Made by a program: the position numbers and the translations under genes. DNA of 64,000 bases from Eublepharis macularius (lineage: Eukaryota > Chordata > Lepidosauria > Squamata > Eublepharidae), in contig NC_072800.1 of NCBI RefSeq assembly GCF_028583425.1, positions 94,147,001 to 94,211,000 of the forward strand, given 5' to 3'. The notes under the pieces are model-generated. The model ran no database searches and was not told the DNA's origin. It saw only the letters and a program-made list of their open reading frames with translations. Positions 34,610-45,231 of this stretch are shown here, one piece after another (the first letter of the stretch is position 1; each line of letters opens with the position of its first letter).

Positions 34610-35406
34610 CTGGCCAGCAGGTGGTGGCTGGAGATCTCCTGGAATTACAACTGATCTCCAGGCTGCTGTTGTGGCCTCTGAGTCCTCAGAGGATGAAGAC
34701 CTCGGGGAGGACGACAGGAGTGGGACTATTCCAAGCCCCTCCAGAGGCAGCCGCTTGGAAGACCAGCAGGGAGTGGAGCAGCAGGAACCCTTGCCAGAGC
34801 TGGCTGAGGAATCCCGGGCAGACTCAGGGGCAGAGGCTGTTCCCTTACCTGCACCAGCCCCTGAGTCCAGGGCAGAATCTCCACCCAGCTCCCCTGAGCC
34901 TGATAGGCAGTGCAGAGGGAGACAGCGTCTTGCTGCACAGGAAAGGAGGCAAAGTGCAAGGCTCCAGGCACTCAAACAACGACGTAACGACCTTGAGTTG
35001 TAACAGGGTGCAGCACTGCCCTGCAGGTGAGAGCTCTTAAGCCAGGGCGCCCTTTCCCTCGTTGCAGAAGCACCTGTGCACAGACCCCGCCCGGTTCTAC
35101 TGCAACTCAGTTCTGCTCTGACTGCTCTTTGGCTCTGACCCTTGCATTCGGCTCCTTGGACTACGCTTCCTGCCTGCTCCCCCGTCGGCTTGGTTGAACT
35201 CCGGACGTTCAGAGAGGCTTGTGGCAGACTCCCCGCCTGCATTCCAGCACAGCTGCAGAAATCAGTTGGCCTGGAGAAAATGGCTGCTTTGGAGGGTGGA
35301 CTCCTTGGCGTTACACCCCGCCGATGTCCTTCCCTCCCCAAACCCTGCCCTCTCCAGGCTCCACCCCCAAATCTCCAGGAATTTCCCAACCCAGAGCTGG
35401 CATCCC
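34610..35406 (+). repeat. GTTGCCA-type element split by a solo LTR
   Basis: The left part (34610-34666) and right part (35252-35406) together follow the 11989 family. They are separated by the LTR at 34667-35251. Confidence 0.7.
34667..35251 (+). repeat. Solo LTR, fossil
   Basis: 585 bp starting TGTTGTGGCC and ending CAGCACA, flanked by the 5-bp duplication GCTGC (34662-34666, 35252-35256), inside another repeat. It contains a 110-codon acidic, proline-rich open stretch starting MASESSEDED. Family not assigned; a 5-bp duplication fits Ty3-like or retroviral LTRs. Confidence 0.8.
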
Positions 35407-35409
35407 TGG

Positions 35410-37070
35410 AGGAAGCTGAGTCCAGTGCCCCCTCCAGCGCTGTTAGGGCTCTGGGAGCATCTTGGCTCGAACTGGCGCTGCAGCAGCAGTGGCAATAAGT
35501 GTAGGCAAATGGAGCGGACCCTTTCGGCCCACCTGGCTCTGGCCACCAGACCAGTGGCTGACCAGGGCAGCTGCACACCTGGAACTTGCCCAGTAAGTTA
35601 AAAGGTCGGTTCAGCTATGTTTTCGGATTCAGTATACTGAAACGATCCCTTCCTCACCACTCTCCACTGCTGAGATGTTATGGAACATTTATTAATATTT
35701 CAACCGCCGTAAAAAGAAAAATCTGGGCCTAGGGACAGATGGTGGTTGTGGCCAGAAAGGCAGCAGCAAAGCAGACTGCACCGTCAACGCAGGGCTGCGT
35801 TTTCAGCTTGTGTTTGGATTTAGAGTGTCTATGTGAGTGGCACGTGAACAGAGTGTGTGAGCAGCATCTAAGTATTGTGCCGGGGAAAGGGATGCAGAGA
35901 TGGCTTTCCTAGCACGTTTTCATCAGTCTCCACTTGTATGTCCCCCAGGTTTCTTGGAAGTCTGTCTCACCAGTTTATTTAGCCCTTAGATTTCCAGAGC
36001 AACATTTGAATATGTCCTCCCAATGTATCCCCATAGCCGCCCTCCATGCCACCACAGGGCCTTATAGGTGGCTGGCTGTCTCCACCTGGCTGTACCTTAG
36101 GATGGCACTGGGCAGGGGGGCAGCTTCTCCTTGCCTAGGCTGCACAGCCCTTGCCCCGTCTCTGGCATGAGAATCTGAGCTGGTTTCCCAGAAACATAAA
36201 AGCTGCATCCAGACAAAGGAGGAGAACTAAAAATGGGTCAAGCTGTCTGCAAAGGCAAAGGGCCGCGGCCCCTGCAAGCGCTTCTCATCAGCAAGCCTGT
36301 TCGGCTCACAATGAAGGCAGGGAGAGCAAGCGCCGCGCCAGCAGCCCCTGGCTTCATTCTGCCCAGGCAAAAGGCGATGATTAATGGCAAGGAGAGGCAA
36401 ATGGCCTTTGTGTTCCCCCTCCCCAGAGGCCAGCCTGCTAGTTCCCAGCACCGACCAGGGTTGTGGGGAAGGAGGCCTTCTGTCAGCAGGCTACGGGCCT
36501 CAAGGCCCGGAAGGTCCCAGAATCTGGCAGAGAGCAGCAGCAACAAAGAGGGATTTTCTTTAGCGGCTGAGGCTGTTCTGGTGGAGACAACTGTTGACCA
36601 TGTCAGCTGGCCCCGGACAACAGGAAAATCCATAGAACAGGAGGCAGCGCACGGTTCTGTGGGGAGAAAGCCGAAGCCTTAAGCTGAGTTTCATGGGGAA
36701 TGGGATTTATTTTATTTTAGATATGTTTACCCTTCTCACCTTTGCAAATTGCACATAGCGTGCTTCCAGCAATAATGAAAAAATGGCACAGAATGATGAA
36801 TAAATGGCTTAAAAGACCCACAGTGACTTTTTTCACCGAAGACAGTATAAGCATTCCGTTTCTGCTGTCTTAAATACAGTCTAACGAAACCGTTGTCTCC
36901 ATCCCAGATGGGGTGAAATTTTAGCCCAGTAGATTTTGTGGCCCGTTTGAGTCCCAGAACAACCACAAACCATTACCACTTTCTGGCAGCCTTTTGCTTT
37001 TGTCCCTTTTCTGCACTTTTAGGTTAGTGTGAAAATATTGGTGGTGTTTTCCTGGACGTGCCCTTTATGT
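35410..37070. other. No gene seen
   Basis: No splice-bounded exon recognised. The open stretch around 36233-36682 lacks any domain I know and is low-complexity in part. Confidence 0.4.
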
Positions 37071-37075
37071 TGTGC

Positions 37076-37330
37076 ATAATTAACCTGTGGAACTCACTGC
37101 CACAGTATGGAATGACAGCCAGTAGTCTAGATAGACAGATTCTTGGAAGATAACCTCATCAATGGCTATTAGCCATGATGGCTAAATAGAACCCATATTC
37201 AGGGGCCTGAATGTCGGGTCTTGGGGGCGGCAACAGGGAGAAGGCTTGGTTTCTGTGTCCCCACTTATGAGCTTTCCAAGGCATCTAGTTGGCCACTGTG
37301 AAAAGCTCCTGCCCTAGGTGGGCTTTGTCC
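37076..37330 (+). repeat. CR1-type LINE fragment
   Basis: CTGTGGAACTCACTGCCACA and GGCTATTAGCCATGATGGCT match CR1 3' coding and tail phrases, moderately diverged. Confidence 0.7.
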
Positions 37331-37394
37331 TGTTCCAACAGATCTCTTCTTTGACCTGATCCAAGAGGCCTTGTGATATTTGAAAGCTTAGATA

Positions 37395-37742
37395 GGGTTA
37401 GAATCATAGAATAATAGGGCTAGAAGGGACCTACAGGGTCATCTAGTCCAATGCCCTGCAGAATGCAGGAAATTTACCCTGGGTGTGTAAGAAGGGGCCA
37501 CGAGAACAAAGCCCCGATGTAACCCTTCCTGCTCTCCCTCTCGAGATCGGCCCAGGTTCACAGACTCAGCCTTGCTGTCAGGTGGCCATCTAGCCTCTGC
37601 TTAAAAGCCTCCAAAGAAGGAGAGCCCACCACCTCCCGAGGAAGCCTGTTCCACCGAGGGACTGCTCTAACCGGCAGGAAGTTCTTCCTAACGTTTAGCT
37701 GAAAACTCTTTGGATTTAATTTCAGCCCATTAGTTCTGGTCT
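37395..37742 (-). repeat. CR1 LINE 3' end
   Basis: AATCATAGAATAATAGGGCT then GTCATCTAGTCCAATGCCCT and GCTTAAAAGCCTCCAAAGAA are the reverse complement of the CR1 3' end. Confidence 0.9.
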
Positions 37743-37791
37743 ATCAAAGAAAAGTTTGTTCAAGAGAAAAAGTAGTCACATTGTGTGTTTT

Positions 37792-37919
37792 AAGTGGGTA
37801 TCCGTGTTGGTCTGCAGTAGAAGAGCAAGAGCCAAGTCCAGCGGCACCTTCAAGCAACAAGATTTCCAGGGTCTGGACTTTTGAGAGTCAAAGCTGCCTC
37901 CCTTTGTCTTGCTCTCGTC
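37792..37919 (-). mobile_element. Penelope-derived mini-element
   Basis: GTGTGTTTT flanks both sides (37783-37791, 37920-37928). The body (GGTCTGCAGTAGAAGAGCAA, CAGCGGCACCTTCAAGCAAC) is the same family as 21300-21506. Confidence 0.65.
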
Positions 37920-38591
37920 GTGTGTTTTGTGCCTGACTCCTGATAAGTCGCCGGACAAGCTCTGCCTCCGCAAACTAAGGAAGACTTAGTGGGTTGTTCT
38001 ACAGCTGTTGGGGAGACCGTCTGACTTTCTCACAGAAGCTGATTTGCTTCTACCTACCCCACTCCAGAAACTGTGCTGGGTCTTTACCTGGTCACAGGTA
38101 AGGTGACAAAGAAGAGCCTGCAGAGATAAGAGGCCTCCTCTCATTCACTGCTTGCATCCAGGAAGCCTCGTGGCTTGCAGCGAGTGGAAGGACGGCGTCT
38201 CTGCAGCTGCTACAGAAGGTGGCAGGCTGGTGGAATCCAGGCCGTGTCCCTTGACTGCCTCTTCACAAAAGGAGTTCAGGGTAACGTATGGAGTATTCCC
38301 TTCCTCCAGTTATCCTCACAACAACCTTGTGAGGCAGACTAACAAAAAGGAAGTAGCTTCATGGCTGAGCAAGGATTAGGCCTTCCCAATCTTAATACGT
38401 TGTGCTGATCACTACAACGCAAAGGCTCTCTGTCCACTTGGCCCAATAATCAGCAACCCAAACTGTGACTGGAAGCTAGTGTGACACTCAAGATCACCTT
38501 GCCTTGTGCCTCTCTGACCACCAGAGGTGGACATGGCACAAGGGCAGGCAAGGGGAGGGACGGATAGCTATGAGCCGCTACACTGTTGTGA

Positions 38592-38935
38592 TCATAGATC
38601 CAGAGGAGTTAGCTGTGTTAGTCTGTAGTTGCAAAATATTAAAGAGTCCAGTAGCACCTTTAAGACTAACCAACTTTACTGTAGCATAAGCTTTCGAGAA
38701 CCACAGCTCTCTTCGTCAGATGCATCGTCAGCTTTTGAGAACCACGGCTCTCTTCGTCAGATGCATCTGATGAAGACAGCTGTGGTTCTCGAAAGCTGAT
38801 GATGCATCTGATGAAGAGAGCTGTGGTTCTTGAAAGCTTACAATGCATTTGATGAAGAGAGCTGTGGTTCTCAAAAGCTTATGCTACAATAAAGTTGGTT
38901 AGTCTGAAAGGTGCTACTGGGCTCTTTACTATTTT
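38592..38935. mobile_element. Penelope-derived palindromic element with hammerhead-like units
   Basis: ACACTGTTGTGA (38580-38591) and ACACTGCTGTGA (38936-38947) flank it. The left arm is reversed, the right arm forward. Each unit holds CTGATGA, a GAGAGCTGTGGTTCTC-type stem and GAAA or a decayed form. Three units read forward and two reversed. Confidence 0.8.
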
Positions 38936-38947
38936 ACACTGCTGTGA

Positions 38948-40427
38948 GAATCCTAAATCTTTCCTCCTCATGATGCATGCCTGTTATTGCTCAAGTGCTC
39001 ATAGGAGGGGATTAAACTCTAGTAAGCTCCAGAAAACCCGTGTGAGCCCCCCTGCCCCAGGATTGCCTGCCATAAGAGGTGGAAACCTGACTATTCTCCC
39101 GTTCTGCTCAGAAACGAGCCTGCAGATTGGAATGCTGTGAGAAAATTGTGCGTGTGTGTGTCTTTCTTACCCACTCAAAGCTGCACACGCCAGTTTTATT
39201 TGAGAGGAAATCCCTTAGAGTTAAACCAATTGGCTCCAATTTGCCACCTAGATGTGCCCTACATTCTATTTTTAATCCAATACTCCTGCTTAACTGGTTA
39301 GTGACTCTGGCTGGAAATTTATGATTCTAATCATCATTTCTGTGAAGCAGCAAAAAAATCCTTTCCGAGGTTTCCCTGTCTCAGAACTATCGGCTAAGCA
39401 ATCCAGGGCTAGGAACAGGATGAGGCAGGTGGGTGAAGCTCCCAAGGGCAAAGCTCACTGCACAGACCTGTAACCACTCCTCACCTCCCAGCCTTTCTGC
39501 TGGTCCAGATGTATCGCCAGGGCAGTGCAATGATCAGAGTGTCAGAGACACTCCGGTCAAACCCCCTCTACCCACAATGCTCTCTGTGTGACATCTCTTT
39601 TAGTCCAGCCTCACTTGCAGGGTTGCAGTGAGGATAAATGTGTGTGTGTGTGTGGGGGGGGGGCATCTATTCCGTACAAGAAAGGTTGGATTAAAGTGTA
39701 ATAAATAAATTCCTCTTCTTAGTTATTTATTTTTATTTAGAAAAATGTATATGCTGCCTCTCCAGAGACTTGCTCAAGGCAGCTCACAAAGTAAAAATAA
39801 TACAGTAAAATTATAAAACCAACAACATATGAATGATCACGAATAAAAGAAGCCATTTAAAGCAAGCCAGGGGCATAAAAGCAGCATCAAACGAGTCAGC
39901 GGCCTACATGATATTCCTAAAACAGTCCTCAGGCTAGAAGAAGAGCGTCTGACACCCTGCTGTGAAACAGACATGCCTGAAGCCCAGCCCCTCAATCAGG
40001 AACCAGGCAATTCACAGCTGGGTTCCGTAACCGCACGTAGTTCGGCTCCTTTGCTCGAGCCACCTGCATCCAGCTGTTCTTTCCCTTGTGCTGGCTTCTC
40101 TGCTATGAGGTGCCTTGTCCGCACCAGAGAGCCCTCTAGACATTGCTTGTGGCATAAACTTTGTCAGCTGCCCTGAGGCCCGGGCCCAATATGACGCATG
40201 CCAAGGTGACGTGCCACAGCACTGTGCTTTTTTCCCTGCTGCAATGACTTCTGTGGATTATGCTTATGCTGTTTGTCAACTTGGTTTTTCAAACATGAGC
40301 AGAATTTTAAAAAATGCTAGAAATGGAAAGTGAACCCTAGTGGTATGTTTTCCGCACTGACATGGTTTTGCTGGGTGCCGTATTAACACATTTGGCCAAG
40401 TCTCGGCAACACACAAGTAGACGAGAC
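38948..40427. other. No confirmed gene
   Basis: A GT-rich microsatellite lies near 39640-39660. The open reading 40115-40333 is listed separately. Nothing else recognised. Confidence 0.4.
40115..40333 (+). other. Unassigned 72-codon open reading
   Basis: It reads SAPESPLDIACGINFVSCPE and later FFPAAMTSVDYAYAVCQLGF, ending NARNGK. Composition is protein-like, with several cysteines, and it could be a processed-gene fragment or chance. I do not recognise it; no poly(A) tail or splice sites were found. Confidence 0.2.
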
Positions 40428-40620
40428 CATGGCTCAGGAGCAGCGCATCCGATTTGCATGCAGAAGGACCCTGGTTCCGTCTCTGGCAGCATCTCCAGTT
40501 AAAAGGGTCAGGTAACAGGTGATGTGAAAGGCCTCTGCCTGAGACCCCAGAACGCTGTTGCCACTCAGAGTAGACAAAGCTGACCTGGATGGACCAGCGG
40601 AAGGCACTCGATGTGGGGTG
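40428..40620 (+). repeat. tRNA-Ala-like SINE
   Basis: GGAGCAGCGCATCCGATTTG, CATGCAGAAGG, CATCTCCAGTTAAAAGGGTC and CTCAGAGTAGACAAAGCTGA follow the family consensus. A diverged second copy follows at about 40897-41055. Confidence 0.85.
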
Positions 40621-41055
40621 TGGGGAGGAGGCTTCTGCCTGGGACAGTGCACGCTAGGTGGGCTTGGCTGGCAGGAGCAGGAGCAGGAGCAGCGGGCCTC
40701 GGGTGCTTCAAGGGAAGTTGGTTTACAAAGTGCCTTGGCTGGGTGGACTGGAAGGCGACCCCCTGACATGACAAGCTGACCCAGTGGGGAGAGGAAGCAG
40801 CTGAGCCGGGCAGAGCCAGGCATGGAGAAGAGAGACAGGAGGAATTCGGGTAATTAAGTGATCCATGGAGGAAAGGCTCGAGGCTTTGTTCCTGCCTAGG
40901 GGCAGCAGAGCTCAGTGGTCAAGCCCCTGCTCTGCACGCAAAAGGTCCGACCCTCTGCATCTCCAGACTGGGAGTCTCGAGGAAGCTGGCCTTCGGCTGC
41001 AGTCCCAGACGCAGCTGCCCCCCAGAGCAGATAGTACTGAGCAAGAGGGGCTCTT

Positions 41056-42328
41056 GGTCTGGCTGGCAGACCGAAGCTTCAGGTGCCCCCTCCCCACCCA
41101 AGCTTAGAGCAGCGGTGAACTAAGCGCACAGGCGTGGCTGTGCTGCAGTGTGACCGCCTTGTAAGACAAAAAAAAGCCCCGAAGGCTGTGGAGGCAGGGA
41201 GCTGTCCAGCGTCCTGATCTGGAATTTCTCAGAGCCCTCGTTCTCCACGCATAGAAAAGACCACCTCCAGGGGATGGTTAGGCTAGCACCCTTCTCCCCG
41301 GCCAGCTAGTTTTCTATGTGCAGAGAGCTTTTTGTGTGTGAAGATGCATTTGGCCATGTGAGGATCTATCTGCAGCTGGCAGCTGCACAGCTCAAGCACA
41401 GGTTGGCTGCCTCGGTTAAAATACAGCCTTAGACTTAAGCAACACCTAAATGGAGTCTTGGCTCACTGATGGCAGCCTAGTGTGGGGCTGCTGCCTGCTC
41501 CTTCCATCTGTCTGGTCCCAGCTGGTCTATCTGCACTGGGGCCATGAGGAGGCGCCTTCTCGGGAGTTGCACAGCCCTAGAAAATTTCGGCATTCCAGGC
41601 AGCATGCATCCCAGCGCCTGGTTTCTATTGAACTGCGTTGCTTGTCATGGAATCCACCGCAGCCCAATTTGCACTACTGTGTGTATTATTAGCAAGGAGA
41701 AGCTGGTGTGAGGAAAACACACAGCTACAGACCTCGCCGTCAGAGGCAGGAGGTGTGAACGGAGCCAATTGTCACATTCACGGCATTTCTGTGCTGCACA
41801 CACGTTTTTTTCTTTTGGGGCACAAGACAAGAGTACGACATGATGCCTTTGTAAAAGGGAGAGGGAGGGAGCCTCGTCCACCACCAGCCCTGGCTGTGCT
41901 CCGCTTCTCTTGGCAGTTTCAGAGGATGCTGTGCGGAAGCAACATGGGGCAACGCGACTGCCAGTGACTGGCCCTCAGTGGGAGGGCAGGCGGCTGCTGG
42001 GCACCCCTCAACTGTGCCTGGCCCCAGCTCAGCTGAGCAGTTTCTCCCCATTGGCACTGGATTTTCATGTTGGTTGCATTGTTTTTTATTCCCATGAGCA
42101 GGCTGTTGATTTTATTTATTTATTGAAACGTGTTACCTCACTTTTCCTGATGGTTCGAGGCAGCTTACAATAATAGATGGAAAATATCTTCAGTTCAAAT
42201 CACATTAAAATAGCTCCAAAATCCCCATGCTGAGAACGGCCCATGCACTGGTTGGTGCCAGGCGCCCTCCCCCCAACAGATGGCTGCCTGAAGATGGTGG
42301 ATGGGGACAAAGGGAAGAAGATGAACCT
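41056..42328. other. No gene seen
   Basis: No exon or bounded repeat recognised; a SINE-tail-like phrase occurs near 42110-42170. Confidence 0.4.
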
Positions 42329-42337
42329 TCAAATATG

Positions 42338-42864
42338 TCTAGAGGAGTTAGCCCTGTTAGTCTGCAGTAGCAAAATAGCAAAGAGTCCAGTAGCACCTTT
42401 CAGACTAACCAACTTTATTGTAGCATAAGCTTTCGAGAACCACAGCTCTATGGTTGTTGGGGGTTTTCCGGGCTGTCTTGCCGTGGTCTTGGCATTGTAG
42501 TTCCTGACGTTTCGCCGTCAGGTTGCATCTGACAAAGAGAGCTGTGGTTCTTGAAAGCTTGTGATACAATAAAGTTGCATCTGATGAAAAGAGCTGTGGT
42601 TCTCGAAAGCTTATGCATCTGATGAAGAGAGCTGTGGTTCTCGAAAGCTTATGCTACAATAAAGTTGCATCTGACGAAGAGAGCTGTGGTTCTCGAAAGC
42701 TTATGCTACAATAAAATTGCATCTGACGAAGAGAGCTGTGGTTCTCATAAGCTTATGCTACAATAAAGTTGCATCTGATGAAGAGAGCTGTGGTTCTCGA
42801 AAGCTTATGCAACAATCAAGTTGGTTAGTCTTTAAGGTGCTACTGGACTCTTTGCTATTTTGCG
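42338..42864. mobile_element. Penelope-derived element with six-unit hammerhead-like array
   Basis: TCAAATATG (42329-42337) and TCGAATATG (42865-42873) flank it. The left arm (42338-42450) is the inverted copy of the right end. A 66-bp piece of a different Penelope family (42451-42516) follows. Then six forward units start at 42525, 42577, 42615, 42667, 42719 and 42771: 52 bp apart except one of 38 bp. Most units read CTGACGA or CTGATGA, a GAGAG..TTCTC stem, GAAA, then GCTTATGCTAC. Confidence 0.85.
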
Positions 42865-42879
42865 TCGAATATGTGGGTC

Positions 42880-43625
42880 CCAGGTCATGAAAGGCTTTAA
42901 AGTTCAAAACCAGGACTTTGAGCTTGGAAACAGACTGGCAACCAATGTAGTAGTTTAAAACAGGCAACGTAGTTTAAAACAGGCAACGTATGTTCCCAGC
43001 AACTGCCACATTTGGAACCAGTTCTAGTTTCCAGGTTATTTTCAAGGGCAGCCCCGTGTAGAGCGCATTGTAGTAATCCAACCAAGAAGTTACAAAAGCA
43101 TAGATCAGAGTGGCCAAATTGGCTGAGTCTAGGTAACGAGTTGGCAAACCAGAAGCAGTTGACATAAGGCACTCGTGCCCCACCCCGCCCATGCCAGAGT
43201 CCATGAGCATCCCCAAGCTTAACCTGATCTGCAGAAGCCAACTGCACTCCACCTAGGATGTGGATTTAACATCTCTACAGTATCAGCCTTCACAGCCAGC
43301 ATCACCTCTGTCTTGTCTGGATTCGGATTCAGCTTGTTCCACCTTAGTCACCTGACAACAGCCGCAAGTCATCGGTTCAGAACCAAGATGGACACATCTG
43401 AAGGTTTGGATAATGAAATATACAGCTGGGCGTCATCTGCATATTGATGACGCCCAGTCCCAGAGATTCAGACGATCTCATTCAGTGTATTAAAGGGCGT
43501 GGGCGAGAGAACAGAACTCTGTGGAACTCCGCAAGACAATGCTCGTCCATTTGAATCTGCACCGCCAAGGGAGACTCTCTGTGTCCAGACAGACAGACAA
43601 GAGTGAAACCACCGAAGGGCTATGC
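42880..43625 (-). repeat. L2-type LINE, reverse transcriptase part
   Basis: On the minus strand around 43460-43430 the text reads QYADDAQLYI, the catalytic motif of L2/CR1-group reverse transcriptases. LDYYNALYTGLPLKITWKLE follows further along. Frame shifts and a small duplication near 42960-42985 mark it as decayed. Confidence 0.85.
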
Positions 43626-44149
43626 CCCTAACACCAACTGTGCATTCAGGTTGGTGGATGAGAATGGAGTGGTTAGCTGTGTCAAGACAGATCTCGCTGG
43701 CTCAACAGGGAAGGCTGCCCTCTGTCCAACTTCCAACGGAGATCCTTCACCAGTGCAACGAATGCCGTTCGGGAGCCAAGATCTAAAAAGACAACAGCTT
43801 TCCCACACGGGAGCCTTGTGTGCACTCTTTAAAAATCCACATGAAGAAAACCCAATTAGCGACAAAAATGCGTAATTCCATGACCTGTATAATATATGCA
43901 AACTAAGCCAATTTGTCTAAATATGCTCATTCTGCTTGCTTGAAATGAAAAGGAGCAACGCTCTCCACGTGGGTCTGAAGCCCTGTTCCTCTGCTCGCTG
44001 TGCTCAGGCTCCCTTTGGGCTTCGAACATTTCAACAGGCATAACCTGGTTCAAGCCCATCATTGCAGCCTCAAGGACTAGAACTTTGGTTGCCTTTTAAA
44101 AACAAAAATTAAGCTGAGGAGCGCAGATGAAGCGGCCTTATTTTGAGTT

Positions 44150-44475
44150 AGAGCCTTGGTCCATCAAGGTCAGTATTGTCTTCTCAGACGGGTAGATGCT
44201 CTCCAGGGTCTCTGCCAGAGAAAGATCTTTCCATCACCTGCTGCCTACCTAGTCTTTTTACCTGGAAATGGCAGAGATTGAACCTGGGGCCCTCTTCCTG
44301 CAAAGCAGAGGCTCTTCCACTGAGCCACAGTCCCTCCAAGCAGCTCTCCAGCGTACCTGGCAGAGAAAGGTCTTTCACGTCACCTGATCCTTTTAACTGG
44401 AGGTGCTGCCGGGGATTGAACCTGGGGCCCTCTGCATGCCAAACAGACGCTCTACCACTGAGCCACAGCCCTGAA
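44150..44475 (-). repeat. Two tandem tRNA-Ala-like SINE copies
   Basis: Two reversed copies (44150-44335 and 44341-44475), each with GATTGAACCTGGGGCCCTCT and CTCTACCACTGAGCCACAG or a close form. Confidence 0.85.
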
Positions 44476-44479
44476 TACC

Positions 44480-45231
44480 AATGAATGCGCTTGGCAGTTG
44501 CAACTGTAGAAGGCGGCCCTTTTAACAACCATTTATGCTCACGCAAGTAAGAAACACTTCACTGTAGGTGTGGCAGACAAACGGTCTGTGGTCCACCAAT
44601 GAAGTCCTGGTACTAATTTCTGCATCACCTGGAGACATGCTCCAAAGAGCAGGAGTCCCATTTAAACCCCAATGAAAGTAAGTCACCAAACAGGACCGGG
44701 TTCTGGATCTTTAACATGCAAGAGCTGAAGGGATCTACACTGCAGTGGTTTGTGAGTCTGCAGATGGGTATTCTGGTGGCCAGATCCAGACTCCCGGCAT
44801 CTCTGTGGCACTATAGTCTGTTGCATTTGAGCACCCTGTGGTCACTGGCTGAAGGGGGCGCTGTGGCTCCTGACTCAGGGCTTGTCACATGGTAGCCCAG
44901 GGGGCCAAAGGGCTTCACTTGGCCGGTTAAACTCCAAATGGCTCCCAACTCTGAAAAGGCTGTTCTCATCATGAAGCCGTCGCTCTCTTGGACCTGCTTG
45001 GCGTCCAGCTTCCTTGTCTTGTTTGGGGCTTGCTTGCCCTGTGCATCTCTTCACCCCTGCCCTGCTTTTCCCTGCCAATGTAACCTGTGACAAGTGGCTT
45101 CCCGCCTGCTCATCTCCCATGGCTGCACCCTCAAAGCATCACCATCACGTTTTTGCACACTCAGATGGCTGGCCCCAACCCACAGCAAGAGACAGGAGGC
45201 CACGGTTTCACTTTTAAAAAAATGTGGTTTT
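44480..45231. other. No gene seen
   Basis: Intergenic sequence past the proposed CSPG5 poly(A) signal; nothing recognised. Confidence 0.4.

Noticed and set aside
34421-35578. 385-codon minus-strand open reading
   Set aside because: It crosses a solo LTR, two halves of another repeat and unique flanks, so it cannot be one gene. It is an accident of GC-rich composition.
36233-36682. 149-codon plus-strand reading with an MGQA start
   Set aside because: No recognised domain, no splice sites that make sense, and overlapping open readings on the other strand point to composition only.
42338-42864. CRISPR-like array because of regular 52-bp spacing
   Set aside because: Vertebrate DNA; units are contiguous near-identical copies without unique spacers, inside a bounded retroelement.
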